Positions 8,276 to 16,589 of a stretch of DNA of 64,000 bases are shown piece after piece (the stretch's first letter is position 1; each line of letters starts with the position of its first letter). A model generated the notes under the pieces. It ran no database searches. It saw only the letters and a list, made by a program, of their open reading frames with translations, and was not told the origin of the DNA. Made by a program: the position numbers and the translations under genes. Source of the DNA: Sphingomonas sp. PP-CE-1A-559 (lineage in GTDB: Bacteria; Pseudomonadota; Alphaproteobacteria; Sphingomonadales; Sphingomonadaceae); contig NZ_SLYA01000003.1 in NCBI RefSeq assembly GCF_004340965.1, positions 186,001 to 250,000 on the forward strand. The letters are read 5' to 3'.

Positions 8276-9750
8276 AGACCGCAATAGTCATCGGCGCAGG
8301 TTTCGGCGGGCTGGCGCTCGCGATCCGGCTGCAATCCGCGGGCGTGCAGACGACGATCGTCGAGAGCCGTGACAAGCCGGGCGGGCGCGGGTATTTCTGG
8401 GAGCGAGACGGGTTCACGTTCGACGCGGGCCCGACGGTCATCACCGATCCGGACTGCCTGCGCGAATTGTGGGCACTGACCGGGCGTGACATGAGCGAGG
8501 ACGTGACGCTCGATCCGGTGCTGCCGTTCTACCGCCTGAACTGGCCCGACGGGACGAATTTCGACTATACCAACGACGACGTGCAGATGCGCGCCGAGAT
8601 CGAGAAGCTGCATCCGGGCGACTGGGCGGGATACGAGAAGTTCCTGCAATATTCGGCGGGTGTCTTTCACGAAGGCTATGAGAAGCTGGGCCATGTCGCG
8701 TTCCTCGACTTCGGGTCGATGATCAAGGCGGCGCCCGCGCTGGCGAAATACCAGGCGTGGCGGTCGGTCTATTCGATCGTGTCGAGCTTCGTGAAGTCCG
8801 AGAAACTACGCGAGGCGTTGAGCTTCCACACGCTGCTGGTCGGCGGCAATCCGATGACGACGAGCGCGATCTATGCGCTGATCCACAAGTTGGAGCGTGA
8901 TGGCGGGGTATGGTTCGCACGCGGCGGGACCAACCGGCTGGTCGCGGCGCTGGTGACGCAGTTCGAGCGCTTAGGCGGCGTGCTGCGGCTCGACGATCCC
9001 GTGACGTCGATCGAGACTCTGGGCGACCGGGCGACGGGCGTGACGTGCGCTAGCGGCTGGTCGGGTCAGGCGGATGCGATCGCGGCGAACAGCGACATCA
9101 TGCACACTTATCGCGACCTGCTGGCGACGTCGCGCAGTGCCAAGCGGAAAACCGGGTCGCTCGAGCGGAAGAAATATTCGCCGTCGCTGTTCGTGGTGCA
9201 TTTCGGGATCAAGGGCACGTGGCCGGGCATTCCGCACCACATGATCCTGTTCGGGCCGCGCTATAAGGGGCTGCTCGAGGACATTTACGATCATGGCGTG
9301 CTGAGCGAGGACTTTTCGCTGTACCTGCATCATCCGACGGTGACCGATCCGTCGCTGGCGCCGGAGGGGCATTCGACCTTCTATGCGCTGGCGCCGGTGC
9401 CGCATCTGGGGAAATTCCCGGTCGACTGGGACGAGATCGCGCCGATCCTGGAGAAGCGCATCCTCGACGAGATCGGGCGGCGGTTGATCCCGGATATCCA
9501 TGAGCGGATCGTGACGAAGTTCTCGTACGCGCCGAAGGATTTCGCGGAGGATCTGAACGCGCATCTGGGTAGCGCGTTCTCGCTGGAGCCGGTGCTGACG
9601 CAGAGTGCGTATTTCCGGGTGCACAACCGCGACGAGCATATTCCGAATATGTACTTCGTGGGCGCTGGAACGCATCCGGGCGCCGGGATTCCGGGGGTCG
9701 TGGGTAGCGCGAAGGCTACGGCTCGGTTGATGCTTGAGGGTGAGAAGTAA
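8272..9750 (+). CDS. crtI: Phytoene desaturase (lycopene-forming)
   Basis: 492 residues. The FAD-binding N-terminus (TAIVIGAGFGGLALAIRL, then DKPGGRGYFWERDGFTFD) and the C-terminal carotenoid desaturase signature (NMYFVGAGTHPGAGIPGVVG) are both intact. CrtI performs the desaturations from phytoene to lycopene. It starts inside the crtY stop codon (ATGA overlap), so crtY and crtI form one transcription unit. The partner phytoene synthase crtB lies about 0.9 kb further on, separated by a palindromic element and a LOG-family gene. Confidence 0.95.
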   Translation: MKTAIVIGAGFGGLALAIRLQSAGVQTTIVESRDKPGGRGYFWERDGFTFDAGPTVITDPDCLRELWALTGRDMSEDVTLDPVLPFYRLNWPDGTNFDYTNDDVQMRAEIEKLHPGDWAGYEKFLQYSAGVFHEGYEKLGHVAFLDFGSMIKAAPALAKYQAWRSVYSIVSSFVKSEKLREALSFHTLLVGGNPMTTSAIYALIHKLERDGGVWFARGGTNRLVAALVTQFERLGGVLRLDDPVTSIETLGDRATGVTCASGWSGQADAIAANSDIMHTYRDLLATSRSAKRKTGSLERKKYSPSLFVVHFGIKGTWPGIPHHMILFGPRYKGLLEDIYDHGVLSEDFSLYLHHPTVTDPSLAPEGHSTFYALAPVPHLGKFPVDWDEIAPILEKRILDEIGRRLIPDIHERIVTKFSYAPKDFAEDLNAHLGSAFSLEPVLTQSAYFRVHNRDEHIPNMYFVGAGTHPGAGIPGVVGSAKATARLMLEGEK

Positions 9751-9755
9751 GGTTT

Positions 9756-9899
9756 GTTCACGCGGAGGCGCGGAGACGCGGAGGTGTTGCGCTTGTCGCG
9801 TAGCGACCGTGTCTCCAACGATTTGCTGAACTTGCGTGAAGACAGCGCACGCGCTGTCCGGAAAGAAACACCTCCGCGTCTCCGCGTCTCCGCGTGAAC
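9756..9899. repeat. Family G long inverted repeat
   Basis: Two 33-base arms (9756-9788 and 9867-9899) are complementary with a single mismatch, around a 78-base centre. Each arm is itself a short direct repeat of GCGGAG-type units (CGCGGAGGCGCGGAGACGCG). It begins 5 bases after the crtI stop and could terminate the crtYI transcript. No T-run is present. Confidence 0.8.
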
Positions 9900-9946
9900 C
9901 CATTCTTTCCTTGCGGCACCCTGCGCGCTTCCCCTAGCGAGGCGGG

Positions 9947-10528
9947 ATGAAGAGACTTGCTGTGTATTGCGGGTCGGCTACGCCGGCTGATCCTGTCTAT
10001 ATCGAGGGCGCTCGGGCGCTTGGGCGCGCCTTTGCCGAGCGGGGGATTGGCCTCGTTTATGGCGGTGGGCGGACCGGGCTCATGGGTGCGATCGCGGATG
10101 GGGCGCTTGAGGGCGGCGGCGAGGTGATCGGCGTCATTCCGCAGGCGCTGGTCGATGCGGAGGTCGCGCACCGGGGGCTTACCGAATTGCACGTCGTCAG
10201 CGGCATGCATCAGCGCAAGCAGATGTTTACCGATCTCTCCGACGGGTTCGTGACGATTCCGGGCGGAACGGGGACCATGGACGAGTTGTGGGAGGCGTTG
10301 AGCTGGGCACAGCTTGGCTATCATGCGGATCCGGTCGGGTTGCTGAATACGGCGGGCTATTACGATCACCTGATCGCGTTCTGGGAGAAGATGGGCGAGG
10401 TTGGCTTCTTGCGGCCGCAGCATCGGGATCTGCTGATTGTGGCGGATACGCTGGATGTGCTGCTCGACCGGATGGGGCGCCACGTGCCGACGCAGCCGAT
10501 CGTGCGGATGAACGCGTCGGATTTGTGA
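9947..10528 (+). CDS. LOG family protein (TIGR00730), probable nucleoside monophosphate phosphoribohydrolase
   Basis: 193 residues. The Rossmann-like fold starts at KRLAVYCGSA, followed by GLVYGGGRTGLMGAIAD and the diagnostic PGGTGTMDELWEALSW (PGGxGTxxE) motif, which binds the phosphoribosyl substrate. Family members cleave nucleoside 5'-monophosphates, in some organisms cytokinin nucleotides. It sits between crtI and crtB on the same strand, but nothing suggests a role in carotenoid synthesis. GAGGCGGG lies directly upstream of the ATG. Confidence 0.88.
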   Translation: MKRLAVYCGSATPADPVYIEGARALGRAFAERGIGLVYGGGRTGLMGAIADGALEGGGEVIGVIPQALVDAEVAHRGLTELHVVSGMHQRKQMFTDLSDGFVTIPGGTGTMDELWEALSWAQLGYHADPVGLLNTAGYYDHLIAFWEKMGEVGFLRPQHRDLLIVADTLDVLLDRMGRHVPTQPIVRMNASDL

Positions 10529-10571
10529 GGTTCCGGGCTCACCTAGACACCTGCCACCCAAACGCTCGCCG

Positions 10572-10678
10572 CCACCCCGGCGAAGGCCGGGGCCCAATTG
10601 GGGAACGCAAGTTGGTTAGCGTTGCGCGCAATTACTCTAACCTTTCCAATTGGGCCCCGGCCTTCGCCGGGGTGGTAG
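10572..10678. repeat. Family C paired-arm palindromic element
   Basis: Arms at 10572-10603 and 10646-10678 contain CCCCGGCGAAGGCCGGGG and its complement plus CCAATTGGG, around a 42-base centre. Other copies: 14174-14280, 60066-60170 (inside a gene) and 62571-62675. This copy ends 16 bases before the crtB start, so it lies in the crtB 5' untranslated region or promoter. Confidence 0.85.
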
Positions 10679-10694
10679 TTGGCGGGGTGATCTC

Positions 10695-11645
10695 GTGACT
10701 TATACCCTGCCCTCCCGCGAGGCGATCGTTGCTACCGCGCATGAGTCGATCTCGCGGGGGTCGAAGAGTTTTGCCGCTGCCAGCCTGCTGTTCGACAAGC
10801 CTACGCGCGAGCGGGCCTGGCTGCTGTATGCCTGGTGCCGGCGGTGCGACGATATCGCGGATGGGCAGGATCATGGGCACGGCATGACCGTGGTCGACGA
10901 CGCTCCGGCGCGGTTGGTGGCGCTGTCGGCGATGACCGAGCAGGCGCTCGCGGGGGAAGTGGTCGGCGAGCCGGCGTTCGATGCGTTGCGGATTTTCGCG
11001 GCCGAGACTCGGCTGCCGAAGCGGTTCGCGCGCGATCTGGTCGAGGGGTTTGCGCTCGATGCGCGCGAGTGGCGGCCGCGGTCGGAGAACGATCTCTACA
11101 AATATTGCTACCATGTCGCGGGCGTCGTCGGGTGCATGATGGCGATCGCGATGGGCGTCGATCCCGACGACGAGGATACGCTCGACCGTGCATGCGACCT
11201 GGGGATGGCGTTCCAGCTCGCCAATATCGCACGCGATGTCGAGGAGGATGACCGCGTAGGGCGATGCTATCTGCCCGAGGAGTGGCTGGTCGAGATGGAC
11301 TTTCCGCCGGGTCAGCACATGAAGCCGCCGTTCCGGTCGCGGCTCGCGGTGTTGACGCGGCGGATGGCGGATCGGGCGGCGGCGTTCGAGGCTAGCGCGC
11401 GGGAGGGAACCCCGGCGTTGTCTTTCCGGTCTGCCTGGGCGGTGTTGTCGGCGGCGGGGATTTATGGGGCGATCGGGCGGACCGTGGCGGCTCGGGGGGA
11501 GCATGCGTGGGATCACCGGGTGACGACGTCGGGGATGCAGAAACTGGGGTTTATCGTGACGGCGGCGCGGGAGGCGGCGCGGCGGGATACGCTGTATCCG
11601 CGGACTGTGCGCGATGCTCGGTTGTGGACGCGGCCTCGGGTTTGA
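10695..11645 (+). CDS. crtB: Phytoene synthase
   Basis: 316 residues from a GTG at 10695 (VTYTLPSREA), chosen because the frame upstream is only the palindromic element. Both aspartate-rich motifs of squalene/phytoene synthases are present: CRRCDDIADG and ANIARDVEEDDRVGRCYLP, which bind Mg2+-diphosphate. The enzyme condenses two geranylgeranyl diphosphates to phytoene, the first committed step for CrtI and CrtY encoded just upstream. Confidence 0.94.
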   Translation: MTYTLPSREAIVATAHESISRGSKSFAAASLLFDKPTRERAWLLYAWCRRCDDIADGQDHGHGMTVVDDAPARLVALSAMTEQALAGEVVGEPAFDALRIFAAETRLPKRFARDLVEGFALDAREWRPRSENDLYKYCYHVAGVVGCMMAIAMGVDPDDEDTLDRACDLGMAFQLANIARDVEEDDRVGRCYLPEEWLVEMDFPPGQHMKPPFRSRLAVLTRRMADRAAAFEASAREGTPALSFRSAWAVLSAAGIYGAIGRTVAARGEHAWDHRVTTSGMQKLGFIVTAAREAARRDTLYPRTVRDARLWTRPRV

Positions 11646-11662
11646 TTTCGCTCCCATCCCAC

Positions 11663-11740
11663 CCCCATCCGTTCGTCCTGAGCGAAGTCGAAGGACATGA
11701 GACTCAAGTGCTTCGACTTCGCTCAGCACGAACGGGGGGT
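11663..11740. repeat. Family D palindromic element
   Basis: Arms near 11663-11693 and 11711-11738 carry CGTTCGTCCTGAGCGAAGTC and its complement. Copies occur at 39136-39292 (an expanded version) and 63013-63091. It lies between convergent crtB and the small minus-strand gene and may act as a two-way terminator. Confidence 0.8.
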
Positions 11741-11773
11741 GTGGTGCCCGCGCGTTGCAGGAACCGATAAGCC

Positions 11774-12004
11774 TCAGCCCTGCGACTTCGCCTTACTGGT
11801 CTTTGCCATCAATTGGCCCTGAGCACGGCAGTTGGCACCGATCATGGGATACGGAACGTCGGTATTCTGCGCCAACTGATCGGGGAGCGCCGCACGGCAC
11901 TGGGCCATCGTCTCGTAGCGCGCCGGGATGACCCGCGCCTCGGTGCAATTCACATTGCCGTCACCGCAGCCCATGATGGCCATGACGTAGAACAGCGGTT
12001 CCAT
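11774..12004 (-). CDS. Conserved small hypothetical protein
   Basis: 76 residues starting at 12004 behind GGGAG. The sequence (MEPLFYVMAIMGCGDGNVNC, then CRAALPDQL and IGANCRAQGQ) has four cysteines in positions suggesting two disulfides, and a short hydrophobic start that could be a signal peptide. I recognise no named domain. It is divergent from the ABC exporter gene, with 121 bases between them. Confidence 0.6.
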   Translation of the reverse strand: MEPLFYVMAIMGCGDGNVNCTEARVIPARYETMAQCRAALPDQLAQNTDVPYPMIGANCRAQGQLMAKTSKAKSQG

Positions 12005-12125
12005 TTCATTCTCCCGTGGATCGCGGTGGCCGACATCGGACACGATAACAAAAGCGACGAAGTGGCAGGATTGTTCCCCCAACTGCTTTCGCCGGGGCTT
12101 GACTGCGCCTACATCGCATCGATCC

Positions 12126-13955
12126 ATGCCCCCTGATACGTACACCTCCACCCGCGCGGACCAGCCCTTGCTGCCGACGCTCCGCCGCTTCCTGCCGTTC
12201 CTGTGGCCGGCGGGGCAGCCCAAGCTGAAGGCGCGGATCGTCGTCGCGATGCTGCTCGTGATCGCGTCGAAGCTGATCCAGGTTTTCGGCGCCGCGTTCA
12301 CGTTGAAATACGCGGTCGACCGGATGGCGGGGAACGATCGCGGGGCGCTGACGCTCGTCGTGCTGCTGGTGGTCGGGTATGCGGCGTCGCGGTTCGGGAC
12401 GACGCTGTTCGACAATCTGCGCAACGCGGTGTTCGAGCGCGTCGGGCAGGACGCGTCGCGGCGGCTGGCGGCACAGGTGTTTCGCCACCTCCATGCGCTG
12501 AGCCTTGATTTCCATCTGTCCAGGCGGACGGGCGCGGTCACCAAGGTGGTCGAGCGGGGCACCAAGAGCATCGACACGATGCTGTACTTCCTGCTGTTCA
12601 ACATCGCGCCCACCGTGTTCGAACTGGTGCTGGTGCTCGGGCTGTTCTGGACCAAGTTCGGCTGGCCGCTGGTCGTTGCGACCGTGGTGATGGTGGTCGG
12701 CTATATCCTCTTCACGCGGATGGTGACCGACTGGCGCAATGCCTTGCGCGCGCGGATGAACGACCTCGATACCGGCGCCGTCGCGCATGCGGTGGATTCG
12801 CTGCTGAACTTCGAGACGGTGAAGTATTTCGGCGCGGAGGAGCGCGAGGCGAAGCGCTACGACAGCGCGATCACGGCCTATTCCGAGGCGGCGGTGAAGA
12901 GCGAGAATTCGCTCGCGTGGCTGAACCTCGGCCAGGCGCTGATCACCAATCTGATGCTGGCGGGGGGCATGGGCTTCGTCGTGTGGCGGTGGAGCCGTGG
13001 GCTCGCCTCCGCTGGCGACGTGGTGTTCGTGTCGACGCTGCTGGCGCAGCTGTTCCGGCCGCTCGACCTGTTGGGGATGGTGTATCGCACGATCCGGCAG
13101 GGCGCGCTCGACATGGCGGCGATGTTCGACCTGATCGATACGCCCGCGACGGTCGTGGATGCGCCGGGTGCGCCAGCGCTGGCGGTTAGCGCGGGGCATG
13201 TGCGGTTCGAGGGGGTGTCATTCGGGTATGATGTTGGGCGGCCGATCCTTCGCGACCTGGAGCTGGACGTGCCGGCTGGATCGACGTTGGCTGTCGTTGG
13301 GCCGTCGGGCGCGGGGAAGTCCACGCTCGCGCGGTTGCTGTACCGGTTCTACGACCTGACGGGCGGGCGGATCACCGTCGACGGGCAGGATATCGCGCAG
13401 GTGCGGCAGGCGTCGTTGCGCGCTGCGATCGGGATTGTGCCGCAGGATACGGTGCTGTTCAACGACACGATCGGGTACAATATCGCCTATGGGCGTGAGG
13501 GGGCGGAGATGCCCGAGGTCGAGATGGCTGCGAAGGGTGCGGCGATCGCCGGGTTCATCGAGCGCCAGCCGCTCGGGTATGAGACGCGGGTCGGTGAGCG
13601 CGGGTTGAAGCTGTCGGGGGGCGAGAAGCAGCGCGTGGCGATCGCGCGGACGTTGCTCAAGAACCCGCCAATCCTGATCCTGGACGAGGCGACGTCGGCG
13701 CTGGATAGCCGGACCGAGGCGGAAATCCTCGACACGCTGGAGGCGATCGAGCGCGGGCGGACGACGATCGTGATCGCGCACCGGCTGTCCACCGTGGTGC
13801 ATGCGGACCAGATCGTCGTGCTGGAGGCGGGGCGGATCGTTGAGAAGGGCACGCACGCGGAGTTGCTGCGGCAGGGTGGCGTGTATGCGGAGATGTGGAA
13901 CCGGCAGGCGCAGGAGCGCGCTGGGGATGATGATGGGGCGCTGGCGGCGGAGTAG
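12126..13955 (+). CDS. Atm1/ABCB7-type ABC exporter, fused permease and ATPase
   Basis: 609 residues from the ATG at 12126; a TTG at 12099 is a weaker alternative. Residues 1-320 form a six-helix type I exporter membrane domain; the ATPase follows, with Walker A GPSGAGKST (from residue 392), signature LSGGEKQR (496) and Walker B ILILDEATSALD (Asp520-Glu521). The overall similarity is to the HMT1/Atm1 group, which exports glutathione-linked compounds and supports iron-sulfur or heavy-metal homeostasis. It is a half-transporter, so it should work as a homodimer in the inner membrane. Confidence 0.88.
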   Translation: MPPDTYTSTRADQPLLPTLRRFLPFLWPAGQPKLKARIVVAMLLVIASKLIQVFGAAFTLKYAVDRMAGNDRGALTLVVLLVVGYAASRFGTTLFDNLRNAVFERVGQDASRRLAAQVFRHLHALSLDFHLSRRTGAVTKVVERGTKSIDTMLYFLLFNIAPTVFELVLVLGLFWTKFGWPLVVATVVMVVGYILFTRMVTDWRNALRARMNDLDTGAVAHAVDSLLNFETVKYFGAEEREAKRYDSAITAYSEAAVKSENSLAWLNLGQALITNLMLAGGMGFVVWRWSRGLASAGDVVFVSTLLAQLFRPLDLLGMVYRTIRQGALDMAAMFDLIDTPATVVDAPGAPALAVSAGHVRFEGVSFGYDVGRPILRDLELDVPAGSTLAVVGPSGAGKSTLARLLYRFYDLTGGRITVDGQDIAQVRQASLRAAIGIVPQDTVLFNDTIGYNIAYGREGAEMPEVEMAAKGAAIAGFIERQPLGYETRVGERGLKLSGGEKQRVAIARTLLKNPPILILDEATSALDSRTEAEILDTLEAIERGRTTIVIAHRLSTVVHADQIVVLEAGRIVEKGTHAELLRQGGVYAEMWNRQAQERAGDDDGALAAE

Positions 13956-14088
13956 GGATGCGGGCCGCCGTGCGTAGCCGTCGTTTATAGGCGCGCTCAC
14001 GCCCACGCCGCCGCTCCCGCTGCGTCGGGACCGCTCTCATCCCGTAAAGCAAATACGGCGGCCGCATTCGAACGGCAGCCTCTTCCTT

Positions 14089-14142
14089 GTTCTCCCGCGA
14101 AGGCGGGAGCCCAGTCTGGGTCCCCGCCTTCGCGGGGAAACA
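14089..14142. repeat. Family F palindromic element
   Basis: TCTCCCGCGAAGGCGGGAG and CCCCGCCTTCGCGGGGA flank a short CCCAGTCTGGG-like centre. Related copies: 26126-26177, 47106-47183 and 59695-59772. It lies in the 360-base gap after the ABC exporter, which otherwise holds only this element and a family C copy. Confidence 0.8.
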
Positions 14143-14173
14143 CGGAAATGAAGAATGTGAGTCCACCCAATCC

Positions 14174-14280
14174 ACCACCCCGGCGGAGGCCGGGGCCCAA
14201 TTGGGGGACGTTACTGACGGCGACTGCGCTCCGTTACTCCTACCTTTCCAATTGGGCCCCGGCCTTCGCCGGGGTGGTAG
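14174..14280. repeat. Family C paired-arm palindromic element
   Basis: Arms containing CCCCGGCGGAGGCCGGGG and the complement CCCCGGCCTTCGCCGGGG, each next to CAATTGGG, around a 35-45 base centre. It separates convergent genes (ABC exporter and the HsdR-N-like nuclease). Confidence 0.85.
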
Positions 14281-14315
14281 GTCTTTGGATGCGGGGGAAC
14301 GATCGGGAGCGCGCC

Positions 14316-15389
14316 CTACGCCGGAATCGACGGATCCAACTCGCGCAACCTTGCCTCGATCGCTGCCGAATATTGGTAGATGTGCGTCAGGTCGGACAGC
14401 AGATGACGTGTTTCGTCCTTGCCGGCGAACATCCCGAGATACTTGGTCGTGATGCCGTTGAAGTGCATCCGTGCGATCGTCTTGCGGTTGTTGTCGTCGA
14501 GCAGGATCGCGCAGTACGACTTCGCGTCGCGGACGATCACACGTTTCGGGTCGACCAAGCGCGAGGCAATCGCCTGGATGATGTGGAAGCCGGAAATCTC
14601 CTCCTGCGTGGTGACGATGCCGTCGCCGTCGGAGGGGTCGTCGTCGGCGCCTAGCGGCAGGTCCTCGACCGGGCTCGACGCCTTCAGTGCCGACGACAGC
14701 CGGTCGTTGACGAAATCGCGGATCAGCGCGGCGATCGCGGGCGCGAGGAGCTTGGCGAAGCCGTCCTTGATCGCGGGCGTCAGGCGGCCGCCGTGGACAC
14801 GCTGCGCCATCATCCGAACGAACTCGTCGGAGGGCTCGGCGAACTCCTTTTCCAGTTCGAGGCGGATCAGCGACTGCGTCTTGAGGTTGCCGGCCTCCTG
14901 GACGATCTTGTCGATGTCGAACGCGGCCTTGGTGAATTTCTCGAGCGTGCGGATGTCGCCGGGCTTAATCGCGTCCATCGTAAAGGTGAAAAACGGCTTG
15001 TCGTCCATCTTGTTCGGACGCTCGATGTCCGAATAGAATTGGTAGACGACGCCGTTGGTCAGCACCGCGAGGCGCGCGTCGGTGACGCTGAAATAGCGAA
15101 ACAATTGCCCCGCGTGATTGACGTTGAGCTGGACCGAAGACGGCTTGCACTCGATCAGGATCGACACCTTGCCACCCGCGCAGATCGCGTAGTCGACCTT
15201 CTCGCCCTTCTTGGTGCCGACGTCCGCAGTGAATTCGGGGACGACTTCTGACGGGTTGAAGACGTCGTAGCCGAGCGACTGGAGGAACGGCATGACGAGC
15301 GCGGTCTTCGCCGCTTCCTCGGTCAGGAGGACTTCGCGATGTTCGATCGTGCGCTTCTGCAGTTCGGCCAGCCTGATGTTCAGTTCCAT
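14316..15389 (-). CDS. Stand-alone type I restriction HsdR N-terminal-like nuclease (COG4748 type)
   Basis: 357 residues from MELNIRLAEL. The N-terminal half has the PD-(D/E)xK nuclease pattern of HsdR: VVPEFTADVG, KKGEKVDYAI and SILIECKPSS give the acidic residue followed by E-x-K. There is no helicase motor, and no hsdM or hsdS gene nearby. The C-terminal third (IQAIASRLVD to YSAAIEARL) is the accessory domain seen in such orphan proteins. Members are annotated as restriction-like, but their targets are unknown; a DNA-repair or defence role is possible. Neighbours give no clue. Confidence 0.75.
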   Translation of the reverse strand: MELNIRLAELQKRTIEHREVLLTEEAAKTALVMPFLQSLGYDVFNPSEVVPEFTADVGTKKGEKVDYAICAGGKVSILIECKPSSVQLNVNHAGQLFRYFSVTDARLAVLTNGVVYQFYSDIERPNKMDDKPFFTFTMDAIKPGDIRTLEKFTKAAFDIDKIVQEAGNLKTQSLIRLELEKEFAEPSDEFVRMMAQRVHGGRLTPAIKDGFAKLLAPAIAALIRDFVNDRLSSALKASSPVEDLPLGADDDPSDGDGIVTTQEEISGFHIIQAIASRLVDPKRVIVRDAKSYCAILLDDNNRKTIARMHFNGITTKYLGMFAGKDETRHLLSDLTHIYQYSAAIEARLRELDPSIPA

Positions 15390-15483
15390 GCGCGTCCCCC
15401 CGGATTGAACGGGGGAGGATGGAGGCATGGAGGGTCGCGGTCCATGACCGGTCCGCGATAGACTGGCCGGATATCGACCGAGT

Positions 15484-16455
15484 CTACCCGCAGGTGAGGC
15501 GGATCTGCTTGGCGGGTTTGTCGAAGACGATGCTGGAGCAGCGATCGAGCAGGTCGGCGCCGATCGTCAGGCGATCGCGGTTGGCGTCGCGCTTGCCCTT
15601 GGCGACGACGACGATCTCGTCGGGGTCGGGTGGCGGCGCGTCAGCATCGGGGATCGCGGCGGCGTTGCCGACGTCGGTGGTGCGGACGCCGAGCGACGAT
15701 AGCGCGAGCGGGCCGACGAGGAGCGGGGTGGCGAGCGTCATCGTGCGGACGGGTCGGGCGATACCGAAGGCGATCTCGACCGGTGCGGTGAGGCCGGCCA
15801 GCGTGCCGCGCTGCGCCTGCGCGATCAGCGTGGCGGCGTTGGCGGTGACGGTCGTGCGCGGATGATAGGGATCGAAGCGGACCCGGATCGGCTGGCCGCC
15901 TATCATGATCTGCGCGAAGGTCCCGGAGAGCTTGCCCAGCAGGCCGCCGCCGTCGACCATCGGCAACGCGACGGTCCGCTCGTCGGCGCGCGGCGCGTTC
16001 AGGAGGATGCGCACGACGGGTTCGGGCAGCGACGCCGGGCCGATGCTGCCGTCGCCGACATCGGCATAGGGTCGCCCGACCCAGCGCAGGTCCGCAGCCT
16101 TTCCCTTGGGCTCGTGCTTGCGGCTCGGAAAGCCGATCCGCCGCTTTACCGCATTGGTCCCGAACGTCATCGGGCGGACCGTCGTCGCCTGCATCGCGCC
16201 TTGCCCACCGACCGAATAGCCGAGGCCCAACGCGCCGCCCTTCAGCGCGAGTCGCTCGGCGACCGCGGTCGTGACGAAGACCAGGCCGGGCGCGGCGGGA
16301 TCGACGCGCAGGATGACGGGCTTGCCGTCGATCGTTGCGGCGATCATTCCGCCGACCGGTACGTCGCGGATGGCCGGGGCCGTGTCGCCGGCTAGCGCGA
16401 CGCTGCTCACGAGGACCGATGCCGCCACGCCGGTTCTAAGGATATTGGCGATCAT
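15484..16455 (-). CDS. Secreted protein with two degenerate aspartic-protease-like lobes
   Basis: 323 residues with a Sec signal peptide (MIANILRTGVAASVLVSSVALA). The mature chain contains two similar segments: IDGKPVILRVDPAAPGLVFV (from about residue 42) and IGGQPIRVRFDPYHPRTTVT (from about 186). These match the strand-DTG-strand entry of retropepsin-like lobes, but the catalytic D-[ST]-G is D-P-A and D-P-Y. The end (LTIGADLLDRCSSIVFD, then KQIRLTC) matches the closing block of retropepsin-fold proteins. I infer a pseudo-protease with a binding role in the periplasm. Divergent from recQ, with 134 bases between. Confidence 0.55.
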   Translation of the reverse strand: MIANILRTGVAASVLVSSVALAGDTAPAIRDVPVGGMIAATIDGKPVILRVDPAAPGLVFVTTAVAERLALKGGALGLGYSVGGQGAMQATTVRPMTFGTNAVKRRIGFPSRKHEPKGKAADLRWVGRPYADVGDGSIGPASLPEPVVRILLNAPRADERTVALPMVDGGGLLGKLSGTFAQIMIGGQPIRVRFDPYHPRTTVTANAATLIAQAQRGTLAGLTAPVEIAFGIARPVRTMTLATPLLVGPLALSSLGVRTTDVGNAAAIPDADAPPPDPDEIVVVAKGKRDANRDRLTIGADLLDRCSSIVFDKPAKQIRLTCG

Positions 16456-16589
16456 CGTGAGGTCTCCGGCGTCAGGCGCCGCGATCTTGCCGCGTCATAT
16501 CGTATTCGCAACGAGTTTATGATCGGTAATGATTGGATAACCAATGCAGGCTCGCCCCTCGACGGGCGACTGCGCGACGCCTAGATCGC

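Noticed and set aside
9947-10528. LOG gene as part of the carotenoid pathway
   Set aside because: Its signature is that of nucleoside monophosphate phosphoribohydrolases; being next to the crt genes is the only link.
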